A DNA stretch of 7,314 nucleotides from Syntrophomonadaceae bacterium (GCA_031265005.1 JAISDD010000122.1:1-7314); one strand, 5' to 3'. Positions 1 through 5,601 are shown, counted from the first letter of the stretch. The notes: generated from the sequence alone by a model not told the origin. Made by a program: numbers and translations.

Positions 1-276
1 TTTATTAAGGAAAAAGGCACATTCGAAGAGCCTGTCTTTATGGGGACTTTTGATTTTTATATGGATTCTTCCTCTTTTGAGGAATATGTATATCCTATAG
101 ATCCTATTAACGACAGCATGATGCCTTTGGAATTTATGTTAGCAAAAGATCAGACTGTCGAATATCACATGATATATGAAATACCCGGCAGTACCACTGA
201 TTTGCAGCTTATGTACACTGAACTTGATGAGAATGAGCAGGACGGAGCTACTTTCACCGTAAGGTTGCATCTGTAG
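1..276 (+). CDS. C-terminal part of a DUF4352-like protein (5' end outside window)
   Basis: The frame is open from base 1 and ends at a TAG at 274-276, followed in frame by TAA and TAG, so three stops stand in tandem. The visible 91 residues are acidic and lack membrane segments. The last third, with a run of charged residues leading into a YEIP motif and then a LQLMY strand, resembles the end of DUF4352/telokin-like immunoglobulin-fold domains, which often occur in Bacillota lipoproteins with an N-terminal signal peptide; that part would lie outside the window. An internal ATG at 40 has no ribosome binding site and is unlikely to be the start. The family assignment rests on a short motif only. 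There is no evident functional link to the decarboxylase genes, which have their own promoter downstream. Confidence 0.55.
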   Translation, partial: FIKEKGTFEEPVFMGTFDFYMDSSSFEEYVYPIDPINDSMMPLEFMLAKDQTVEYHMIYEIPGSTTDLQLMYTELDENEQDGATFTVRLHL

Positions 277-560
277 TAATAGGGCAAGCCTTGAGGAACC
301 GTCTGTTTTAGGCTGCGGCAGAAATATTCCGAATAAAAAGGAATTATTAAATCTTTGCTGAACATGTTTAACATCTGAAATGATATGTGGCGTGTATGTT
401 TGCTTAAAGTTTGTACAATTGTATGATATGGCGTACACATATTAAAAGTATTGATTTGCTAATATGAAAAATCAGACACTTATTTGGCTTTATGAGGGAG
501 CCGGAAATAAAGGGAAAGAGGTGTTAGATTTTTTAAAAATGAGAAGGCGTTTGTATAAAG
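277..560. other. Intergenic regulatory region upstream of the decarboxylase unit
   Basis: About 350 bases separate the first gene from the delta-subunit gene. No convincing gene is present. The stretch holds a weak bulged stem at 323-348 without a T-run, an 8-bp palindrome AACATGTT at 361-368, a 10-bp palindrome TACAATTGTA at 414-423 and a pair of related elements at 381-400 and 424-443. It leads into the sigma-54 promoter at 561-577. The layout fits an enhancer region for a sigma-54 activator, but that is inference. Confidence 0.5.
381..443. promoter_or_regulatory. Candidate upstream activator sites (two related elements)
   Basis: Two related elements start with TGATATG at 381 and 424, each followed within four bases by GCGT, and are 43 bp apart, about four helical turns. 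The second contains an inverted repeat, ATATG at 426-430 and CATAT at 438-442. Read on the minus strand, it begins ATATGTG like the first. They lie roughly 120-180 bp upstream of the -24 element, the usual distance for a sigma-54 enhancer. No activator gene is in the window, so the binding protein is unknown. Confidence 0.3.
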
Positions 561-577
561 TTGGTATAAATTTTGCA
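561..577 (+). promoter_or_regulatory. Sigma-54 (-24/-12) promoter for the decarboxylase unit
   Basis: TTGGTATAAATTTTGCA matches the sigma-54 consensus YTGGYAYR-N4-TTGCW at every defined position, with the -24 GG at 563-564 and the -12 GC at 575-576 separated by exactly 10 bases. Transcription would start near 588, giving a leader of about 39 bases before the delta-subunit ATG. A sigma-A promoter around the two TATAAA motifs (554-559, 565-570) is possible, but no good -35 hexamer stands at the proper distance. Control by sigma-54 implies an enhancer-binding activator and metabolic induction of the unit. Confidence 0.7.
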
Positions 578-626
578 CTGTTATCTCTTCATTACATAAC
601 ATAAATTTTGTAGGGAGGGACGGACT

Positions 627-779
627 ATGATTGATTGGGCTACGGGGCTTAAATGCTTTGTAAGCGGCGTTGTGGGAGTTTTTTTGGTTATGGTGTTTTT
701 GCAGTTAGCTGTAACAGCATCCAGCAAGCTGGCGCAAGCTTTTGACAAACCAAAAGAACCAACGAAGCAAGCTTCTTAA
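627..779 (+). CDS. Small membrane subunit (delta/OadG-like) of Na+-translocating decarboxylase
   Basis: This 50-residue protein starts with ATG after GGGAGGG (613-619, 7-base spacing). It begins MIDWATGLK, has one hydrophobic segment at about residues 11-31 and ends in a short, charged, Lys/Pro-rich tail. The W-x-x-GLK opening followed by one helix and an S-KLA stretch is the pattern of the OadG/MmdD/GcdD family, the small anchor that helps hold the carboxyltransferase and biotin carrier on the membrane-bound beta subunit. It is much shorter than the usual 80-120 residues of that family and lacks the long Ala/Pro-rich C-terminal region, so it is nearer in size to the accessory MmdE peptide. 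It lies 50 bases upstream of the beta gene in what looks like one operon under the sigma-54 promoter. The identification rests on position and pattern. Confidence 0.75.
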   Translation: MIDWATGLKCFVSGVVGVFLVMVFLQLAVTASSKLAQAFDKPKEPTKQAS

Positions 780-829
780 TAAAATTTGCTGTTACTCTTA
801 TTTATCTTATTTAGAGGGAGGAATTTTGT

Positions 830-1957
830 TTGGGAATGATTAAAGACGCACTGCTTACTACCGGTTTTCCCGCTTTAGAATTTGGCCAGGTAATAATGTG
901 GATAATTGGCTTTGTTTTGTTATATTTAGCGATAAAGAGAGAATTCGAACCGCTCTTGCTTTTGCCTATAGGTTTTGGTATTTTGATGGCGAACCTGCCT
1001 TTGGCCCCTTTGATGGTGACCTCTACCGGCGAATTGGGTTTGATTGGCCGTTTTTACCATTATGGGCTGGAATGGGAAGTTATCCCGCCCCTTATCTTTT
1101 TAGGGCTGGGGGCTATGACGGACTTCGGGCCGGTCATAGCGAACCCGAAGACTTTGCTTTTGGGCGCCGCCGCGCAAGGAGGAGTTTACATAACTTTTTT
1201 TGTGGCGATGATTATGGGATTTGACGTCAGAGAATCCGCGGTAATAGGAATCATAGGAGGCGCGGACGGGCCGACCACTATTTATCTGGCCGCGAAGCTG
1301 GCGCCGCATATGATGGGGATGTGCGCGGTGGCGGCGTATTCGTACATGGCTATGGTACCCTTGATTCAGCCGCCGGTTATGAAAGCCCTGACCTCGAAAG
1401 AGGAAAGGCTGATTACCATGAAATCTATGCGGCCGGTGGGCAAGATGGAAAAAATCTTTTTTCCGGTCATCTCCATGATACTTATTTGCCTGTGCGTTCC
1501 GGACGCGTCCCCTTTGATGGCTATGTTTATGCTGGGCAATCTGTTTAGAGAATCAGGAGTGGTATCCAGGCTTTCTAACGCGGCTCAGAATGAACTGATG
1601 AATATAGTGACTATTTTCTTGGGGGTATCGGTGGGAACTACCATGTCGGCTTCCACCTTTTTGACTTTTGACGTGATAAAAGTTTTCATATTAGGGGTTT
1701 TAGCTTTTAGTTTCGCGACGGCCACCGGGGTTATTTTCGCCAAGATCATGAATATATTCCTGAAGGATAAGATCAACCCGCTTATAGGGGCGGCCGGAGT
1801 TTCAGCGGTGCCTATGGCGGCCCGGGTAGCTCATAAAGTGGGGCAGGAAGCCAATAAGAAAAATTATCTGCTTATGCACGCCATGGGCCCTAATGTGGCT
1901 GGAGTCATAGGAACGGCAGTAGCGGCGGGAATGTTCATCAGTGTGTTAGGAAGATAA
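830..1957 (+). CDS. Na+-translocating acyl-CoA decarboxylase, beta subunit (OadB/MmdB/GcdB family)
   Basis: This 375-residue polytopic membrane protein decarboxylates carboxybiotin on the carrier protein and couples this to Na+ export. The length matches MmdB/GcdB and is shorter than OadB of Klebsiella (433) mainly at the N terminus. A constant offset of 57 aligns the residues known to matter in Klebsiella OadB: D203 corresponds to D146 in GGADGPT, Y229 to Y172, N373 to N316, G377 to G320, S382 to S325 and R389 to R332. All are conserved, so the pump should be functional. The start chosen is TTG at 830, eight bases after GAGGGAGG; the ATG at 836 is an alternative with a poorer 14-base spacing. 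It sits between the delta and gamma genes. The alpha subunit that fixes substrate specificity is not in the window, so methylmalonyl-CoA and glutaconyl-CoA decarboxylase cannot be distinguished. Confidence 0.95.
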   Translation: MGMIKDALLTTGFPALEFGQVIMWIIGFVLLYLAIKREFEPLLLLPIGFGILMANLPLAPLMVTSTGELGLIGRFYHYGLEWEVIPPLIFLGLGAMTDFGPVIANPKTLLLGAAAQGGVYITFFVAMIMGFDVRESAVIGIIGGADGPTTIYLAAKLAPHMMGMCAVAAYSYMAMVPLIQPPVMKALTSKEERLITMKSMRPVGKMEKIFFPVISMILICLCVPDASPLMAMFMLGNLFRESGVVSRLSNAAQNELMNIVTIFLGVSVGTTMSASTFLTFDVIKVFILGVLAFSFATATGVIFAKIMNIFLKDKINPLIGAAGVSAVPMAARVAHKVGQEANKKNYLLMHAMGPNVAGVIGTAVAAGMFISVLGR

Positions 1958-1995
1958 AAAAATATAAATAATAAAAATTTAGGAGGTAGTTGGAA

Positions 1996-2208
1996 ATGGC
2001 AAATATCGAATGTCCGTTGGCAGGGAAAGTTTTGGAAGTATTGGTTGAAGTAGGTCAGCAAATAAATGAGGATGATGAAATTTTATTAGTCGACGCGATG
2101 AAAATGGAAAATCCTATTTACAGTACCACAGGCGGTACCGTGAAAGAAATCAAAGTCAAGGTGGGGGAACAAGTCGCGGAAGGCACTATTTTAGTGGTTG
2201 TGGAATAG
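1996..2208 (+). CDS. Biotin carboxyl carrier protein (gamma subunit of the decarboxylase)
   Basis: This 70-residue protein is essentially one biotinyl domain. The biotin-accepting lysine is K36 in DAMKM, a conservative variant of the usual EAMKM, and it lies between two half-domains that each carry a VGxxVxxG-type turn (VGQQINEDD near 19-27, VGEQVAEG at 56-63). It shuttles the carboxyl group from the alpha-subunit active site to the beta subunit. Family members such as MmdC, GcdC and the OadA C-terminal domain normally carry a long Ala/Pro linker before this domain; here it is absent. ATG at 1996 is preferred because it is nine bases after AGGAGG (1981-1986), whereas the in-frame TTG at 1990 would be only three bases away. 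It lies 38 bases after the beta gene and is followed by a terminator. A general biotin/lipoyl carrier role is the alternative, but the context strongly favours the decarboxylase. Confidence 0.9.
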   Translation: MANIECPLAGKVLEVLVEVGQQINEDDEILLVDAMKMENPIYSTTGGTVKEIKVKVGEQVAEGTILVVVE

Positions 2209-2275
2209 CTTTGCTGTATGAAGGCTGTTCATTGATAATATGCGCGATTTGTGCCGCGGTATCATGAATTTGATC

Positions 2276-2309
2276 AGAGGGACCATTTTTTAAAATGGTT
2301 CCTCTTTTT
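2276..2309 (+). terminator. Rho-independent terminator of the decarboxylase unit
   Basis: The left arm AGAGGGACCATTTT (2276-2289) pairs with AAAATGGTTCCTCT (2292-2305) over up to 14 bp with one G-T wobble; the innermost A-T pairs must open to form the loop. A run of five T follows at 2305-2309. It lies 67 bases after the gamma-subunit stop and separates the unit from the ligase gene. Confidence 0.9.
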
Positions 2310-2336
2310 AAATATGAGCCTGGGCCTATTTATACT
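2307..2336 (+). promoter_or_regulatory. Possible sigma-A promoter for the biotin ligase gene
   Basis: TTTAAA at 2307-2312 and TATACT at 2331-2336 are 18 bases apart, a weak match to -35 and -10 hexamers. A promoter is expected here because a strong terminator precedes the gene. The -35 match is poor, so the exact position is uncertain. Confidence 0.25.
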
Positions 2337-2354
2337 ATTCTCAATTTAGATTCC

Positions 2355-2371
2355 GCCCAAAATTTTTGGGC
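2355..2371. repeat. Inverted repeat in the biotin ligase leader
   Basis: GCCCAAAA at 2355-2362 and TTTTGGGC at 2364-2371 are perfect reverse complements around one central T. As RNA this gives a six-pair GCCCAA/TTGGGC stem with a five-base loop; as DNA it is an operator-like dyad. A smaller CCCC-TGC-GGGG hairpin follows at 2387-2397. Both lie between the decarboxylase terminator and the ligase start. No known riboswitch was recognised. Confidence 0.45.
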
Positions 2372-2464
2372 AGGCTACGGAAAATACCCCTGCGGGGCAC
2401 GAGATAGTATTATGATTTCCTTAAACAGCGTCCGGCGGCAGATCGTTAAATGGGAGGGATGGCA

Positions 2465-3355
2465 TTGCCCAGCGAAAATAAGAAATATGATAATAATGGG
2501 CCGCTTTATGAAAAGCGCCGCCGTTTTTATGAGCATGACGCTCATTTAAAGAAAAAGGCGGTGGCGGAAGGGCATAGCGTCAAAATAAGCGGCAGTGAAG
2601 TAATATTATACCGCGGAGTATCCTCAACCAACACCGTTATAAAAGAATTAGCTTCTTCCGGGCTCGCAGACAGAAGCATAGTTTGGAGCCAATATCAGTC
2701 GCAGGGCAGAGGCAGAATGAGGCGTAAATGGGATAATAGCAAACCCGGACGGGGCCTGCTTTTTTCTATGCTGATAAGAGAGGCTGGCTTAGAAGCGCGG
2801 TATGCGCCTCTGTACACTTTATTTACCGCCGCTGTCCTGGCGGAGGCCGTAAGAGCTGAAACCGGCTTGCAGGCTGGAATAAAGTGGCCGAACGATATGG
2901 TCGCCGGCGGCAGGAAACTCTGCGGAATACTGTCGGAGAGCAGTTTGTACGGCAATAAAATCAATTATCTGGTGATCGGGATAGGGCTGAACGTAAATCA
3001 AAAAGCCGGTGATTTTCCTTTGGAAATCAGGGATACCAGCACTTCTCTTCATAGGGAAACCGGGCGCTATGTTTCACGGGTTAGGCTGCTGAAAACTTTT
3101 TTGCGGACTTGGGCCCGGCAAACTGAGCGGCTGCAAGAAAACGGATGGCCCTACATACTGGAAATATGGAAAAAGTATGAAATCACTCTGGGCAGAGAGA
3201 TAAAAGTTATCAGTGAAGAACGGCAGTTAACAGGGCGGGCGGTAGATATCGGCGCAACAGGAGAATTAATACTTGAGACCCCGGACGGCAACCATATAAA
3301 ATGTCTGGCGGAAGATATAAGTTTGGGAAAATATTATTATGGCAAGGGCGGCTAG
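2465..3355 (+). CDS. birA: Biotin--[biotin carboxyl carrier protein] ligase
   Basis: The enzyme activates biotin with ATP and transfers it to the lysine of biotin carrier proteins, here most obviously K36 of the protein encoded just upstream. With the TTG start, the 296-residue product has the BirA/LplA-fold catalytic core from about residue 45: the STN motif, GRGR at 81-84 before W89 (the biotinyl-AMP loop), KWPND at 140-144, GRKLCGIL with K151 matching E. coli K183, and GIGLNVN. The SH3-like C-terminal domain follows. The usual GRGRxGR has Arg in place of the last Gly (RGRMRR). The leader before the core is only about 45 highly charged residues with no clear helix-turn-helix, so it looks monofunctional rather than a biotin-operon repressor. 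TTG at 2465 is favoured because GGGAGGG ends six bases before it; ATG at 2450 directly follows a stop codon and lacks a ribosome binding site, and ATG at 2459 is too close to the site. Confidence 0.92.
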   Translation: MPSENKKYDNNGPLYEKRRRFYEHDAHLKKKAVAEGHSVKISGSEVILYRGVSSTNTVIKELASSGLADRSIVWSQYQSQGRGRMRRKWDNSKPGRGLLFSMLIREAGLEARYAPLYTLFTAAVLAEAVRAETGLQAGIKWPNDMVAGGRKLCGILSESSLYGNKINYLVIGIGLNVNQKAGDFPLEIRDTSTSLHRETGRYVSRVRLLKTFLRTWARQTERLQENGWPYILEIWKKYEITLGREIKVISEERQLTGRAVDIGATGELILETPDGNHIKCLAEDISLGKYYYGKGG

Positions 3356-3450
3356 ACGTCCGTGCGTTATTCATTTTGACGTTAAGATTGTGAATCCTCT
3401 TATACCCCTGAGCGGGCATTTCATAAAGCAAATAAAAACAGTGGCGCTTC

Positions 3451-3489
3451 CTAATGATAACCAATATATTATATTAGAAATAATTTTTT
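3451..3489 (+). terminator. Weak possible terminator after the biotin ligase gene
   Basis: CTAAT-G-ATAA (3451-3460, bulged G) can pair with TTATATTAG (3469-3477), and six T follow at 3484-3489. The stem is all A-T apart from one pair, and the T-run starts seven bases after it, so this is a poor match to a rho-independent terminator. Nothing better is seen after the ligase stop. Confidence 0.22.
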
Positions 3490-3702
3490 ACAGCAAACAG
3501 CGCTTTTAATTGTGTACGATAAACGGACATATGTAAGAAAAATCGTCCAATACTTCCTTTGATTTATAAGAACAATCCTGGATTTCATTTTTGCGATTAT
3601 TATGGAATAATTTGATTTTCTCCCATGTTTAGGGCAATTACGACAATATGGCATATTTATTGCTTGTTATTTGTGTATACGCGATAGAAATATTTGCCTA
3701 AA

Positions 3703-3735
3703 TTGAAAATGAAGGGGGGTATAATACACTATAAT
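3703..3735 (+). promoter_or_regulatory. Promoter-like patch with paired TATAAT boxes
   Basis: TATAAT occurs exactly at 3720-3725 and 3730-3735, ten bases apart. The nearest -35-like hexamer, TTGAAA at 3703-3708, is 16 bases from TACACT (3725-3730) but badly spaced for either exact TATAAT. If active, it would give a leader of about 370 bases before the CoA-transferase. Confidence 0.3.
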
Positions 3736-3753
3736 AATCGAAAAATAATCTAA

Positions 3754-3978
3754 AAGAGCAAAGATTGTATAATATTTGTTCCAATTGTTTTAGCTTTAAG
3801 TGCAGCATCGCAAGCAACAATGTCCTCATATTGCGTTATGACGATTAAGTTTCGACATATGAATTTTTATAGTGTGGCGGCGCTGAAAAAAGGGAATGCT
3901 GCCATAAGTGAGCATTTTAATATCTGGTTTGAGGTGTTTATTTCTGTCCTGGTCAAGGTAAGGTTATTTCCAAACTAG
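3754..3978 (+). pseudogene. Possible remnant of a membrane-protein gene
   Basis: The frame is open for 74 codons from the base after a TAA at 3751-3753 to a TAG at 3976-3978. The early part reads as a hydrophobic, Ala/Ser-rich segment (VPIVLALSAASQATMSS) like a transporter helix, and a second hydrophobic stretch occurs near the end. The only ATGs, at 3820 and later, lack any ribosome binding site, so it does not look like a working gene. It may be a decayed gene fragment or chance; no family was recognised. Confidence 0.18.
3875..3916 (+). other. Two mutually exclusive hairpins
   Basis: TGGCGGC (3875-3881) can pair with GCTGCCA (3898-3904) with one G-T pair and a 16-base loop. AATGCT (3895-3900) can pair with AGCATT (3911-3916) with a 10-base loop. 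They share bases 3898-3900, so only one can form at a time. No T-run follows, so this is not a standard terminator/antiterminator pair. Confidence 0.25.
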
Positions 3979-4041
3979 TTGTTATCAGCGAAAACAGGAA
4001 CAAATTGTAATATTAATTCAATTTTCCCATTGAAGTTCAAA

Positions 4042-4058
4042 TGGTTCAAGTGTTGACG
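4042..4058 (+). promoter_or_regulatory. Possible promoter for the CoA-transferase gene (type unclear)
   Basis: TTGACG at 4053-4058 resembles a sigma-A -35, but no acceptable -10 lies 16-18 bases downstream. The same bases form the -12 part of a sigma-54-like pattern, TGGTTCA-N4-TTGAC, with correct GG-N10 spacing but GA instead of GC. Either reading is imperfect. Confidence 0.3.
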
Positions 4059-4064
4059 AATAAA

Positions 4065-4080
4065 AGTTTTTATAAAAACT
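4065..4080. promoter_or_regulatory. 16-bp perfect palindrome, candidate operator
   Basis: AGTTTTTATAAAAACT is its own reverse complement over 16 bases. It lies 28 bases upstream of the CoA-transferase ATG, just downstream of the promoter-like TTGACG, where a repressor or other dimeric regulator could act. As RNA it would be a weak A-U stem. It does not match a regulator site that I recognise. Confidence 0.4.
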
Positions 4081-4108
4081 GGTTACAATATTTTTAAGGA
4101 GGAGACTA

Positions 4109-5458
4109 ATGTCAAAATACATGGATTTATATAAGGAAAAGCTCACGACGCCGGCGAAAGCGGTACAATGTGTAAAATCAGGAGATTGGGTATGGTATGG
4201 AGCGTTTACTATGGCTCCTCCCGCTCTGGACGCGGCGTTAGCGGACCGGGTGGGAGAAGTTAAAGATGTGAAAGTAAAAGGGATCTGTACCCTTTTTGAC
4301 GCCCAGGTAGGCGTTAGAGACCCGGAACATAAGTCTTTTATATATCATTCCGGGCATCAAAGCGCCCATGACCGTCATCTGTCCGATAAGAACCTTTGTT
4401 ATTATATAGTCGGAAATTACGGGCTGAGCCCGCATAATTTAAATAACGGCTCTATGGGGTGGCCTAATGTAGCCATGGTTATGACTACCCCTATGGATGA
4501 AAACGGCTTTTTCAATTTCGGGCCGTCCTGTTCATACATCAAAGACGTATGTGATCTTGCGCAATATGTCATTTTGGAGGTCAATGAAAATGTTCCCTGG
4601 TGTATAGGGGCCATGAAGGAAGCTATTCATATTTCCGAAGTAACGCATATCGTGGAAAATACTGTTCCTATGAGAGCATTCCCGGCCGAAATCCCAGCCA
4701 CGCCGGAAGAAAAACAGATAGCCAACCTGTTGGTGGAAAGAATCCAAGATGGCTCCTGCCTCCAGTTCGGGATAGGAGGGATGCCTCAAACTATAGGTAA
4801 GATCCTGGCTTATGAAGCCAATTTGAAAGACTTGGGCATTCATTCGGAAATGTTCGCCGATTGTTTTGTGGACTTGGTCGAACAGGGCGTGGTCAACGGC
4901 AAGAAAAAGAATGTGGACACGGGAAAAATAACTTACACTTTTGCGATCGGCTCTCAGCGTATGTATGATTTCATGGATAAAAATCCGGTCTGTCTGACTT
5001 ATCCGGTCGATATCACCAATTCTACTGAAAGGATCGGGCTGCTGGACAACATGGTGTCCATTAATAACGCGGTGCAGGTCGATCTTTTCACGCAAATAAA
5101 TTCCGAATCCAACGGCCCGCGTCAAATTTCCGGAGTAGGAGGGCAATTGGACTTCACCATCGGCTGTATAAAATCTAAAGGCGGGCAATCCTATATTTGC
5201 ATGACTTCTACCCGTTCGTCAGGCGGAAAATTGATATCCAGGATCGTCCCAACTTTGTCTCCGGGGTCCATTGTAAGCGTACCGCGTCATTATGCTTCTA
5301 ATATTGTTACTGAATACGGCATAGTAAATGTGGCGGGAAAATCCCTTTACGCCAGGGCTGAGCTGCTGATAAGCATCGCTCATCCTGATTTCAGGGATGA
5401 ATTGGTCAAAGCTGCCCAAGATTTGAATATTTGGACCAAGACCAACAAAATCGACTAA
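4109..5458 (+). CDS. Acyl-CoA:carboxylate CoA-transferase (acetyl-CoA hydrolase/transferase family)
   Basis: This 449-residue cytoplasmic enzyme belongs to the family of 4-hydroxybutyrate CoA-transferase and butyryl-CoA:acetate CoA-transferase, which move CoA between an acyl-CoA and a carboxylate through a glutamyl-CoA thioester. The catalytic glutamate is predicted to be E247 in LGIHSEMFADCFVDL, equivalent to E238 of the Clostridium aminobutyricum enzyme. The CoA-binding glycine loop is FGIGGMPQTIG just upstream, and a second glycine-rich motif, ISGVGGQLDF, lies in the C-terminal domain. The length fits the family (about 430-450). ATG follows AAGGAGGAG (4096-4104) at the usual distance. Lying upstream of a sodium symporter and a thiolase, it probably activates an imported or recycled short-chain acid. 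The acyl specificity (butyryl, propionyl, 4-hydroxybutyryl, glutaryl or other) cannot be read from the sequence. Confidence 0.92.
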   Translation: MSKYMDLYKEKLTTPAKAVQCVKSGDWVWYGAFTMAPPALDAALADRVGEVKDVKVKGICTLFDAQVGVRDPEHKSFIYHSGHQSAHDRHLSDKNLCYYIVGNYGLSPHNLNNGSMGWPNVAMVMTTPMDENGFFNFGPSCSYIKDVCDLAQYVILEVNENVPWCIGAMKEAIHISEVTHIVENTVPMRAFPAEIPATPEEKQIANLLVERIQDGSCLQFGIGGMPQTIGKILAYEANLKDLGIHSEMFADCFVDLVEQGVVNGKKKNVDTGKITYTFAIGSQRMYDFMDKNPVCLTYPVDITNSTERIGLLDNMVSINNAVQVDLFTQINSESNGPRQISGVGGQLDFTIGCIKSKGGQSYICMTSTRSSGGKLISRIVPTLSPGSIVSVPRHYASNIVTEYGIVNVAGKSLYARAELLISIAHPDFRDELVKAAQDLNIWTKTNKID

Positions 5459-5518
5459 TAAGTCCTGTTTTTACAGTCATTTATTGGTTGGCTAAAGTTT
5501 GCGGGTTTAAACAATAGA

Positions 5519-5581
5519 ATTATTAATTTCTTGAGGTAACTGACAATGTTTGAATATCGTGAGGGCTTTGAAATTAATAAT
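5519..5581 (+). repeat. 12-bp inverted repeat abutting the symporter ribosome binding site
   Basis: ATTATTAATTTC at 5519-5530 and GAAATTAATAAT at 5570-5581 are perfect reverse complements separated by 39 bases. The right arm ends two bases before AAGGAGG (5584-5590), the symporter ribosome binding site. It could form an RNA stem affecting translation, or be two half-sites for a DNA-binding protein. A perfect palindrome GTTTAAAC lies just upstream at 5505-5512. Confidence 0.5.
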
Positions 5582-5601
5582 ATAAGGAGGCACAATAAGT
5601 A

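Larger units (their letters stand above)
3356..4108. other. Long AT-rich intergenic region (753 bp) without a convincing gene
   Basis: No gene with a ribosome binding site is visible on either strand. Contents include a weak bulged stem at 3451-3477 before a T6 run (3484-3489), a promoter-like patch with two TATAAT hexamers (3720-3725, 3730-3735), an open stretch of 74 codons at 3754-3975, two overlapping hairpins at 3875-3916, a 16-bp palindrome at 4065-4080 and the CoA-transferase ribosome binding site. It may hold a leader transcript, a decayed gene, or both. Confidence 0.5.

Noticed and set aside
323..348. Hairpin after the first gene
   Set aside because: It is a short bulged A-T-rich stem with no T-run after it, so it is not supported as a terminator.
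464..604. 46-codon + strand frame in the gap before the delta gene
   Set aside because: It lacks a ribosome binding site and lies across the sigma-54 promoter; the peptide has no recognisable pattern.
2295..2549. 84-codon + strand frame overlapping the terminator and the ligase start
   Set aside because: It begins inside the right arm of the terminator, has no ribosome binding site, and runs into the ligase gene in another frame.
3469..3654. 61-codon minus-strand frame in the long gap
   Set aside because: No ribosome binding site precedes its ATG, and the Cys/Lys/Tyr-rich peptide looks like translated AT-rich noncoding DNA.
4532..5188. 218-codon minus-strand frame inside the CoA-transferase gene
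   Set aside because: It is antisense to a well-supported gene, and its composition is explained by the codon use of that gene.
5464..5478. Possible terminator CTGTTTTTACAG after the CoA-transferase
   Set aside because: The stem is only four base pairs and no T-run follows it.
5489..5503. Sigma-54-like TGGCTAAAGTTTGC before the symporter
   Set aside because: The GG and GC are separated by nine bases instead of ten, a spacing that normally abolishes sigma-54 recognition.
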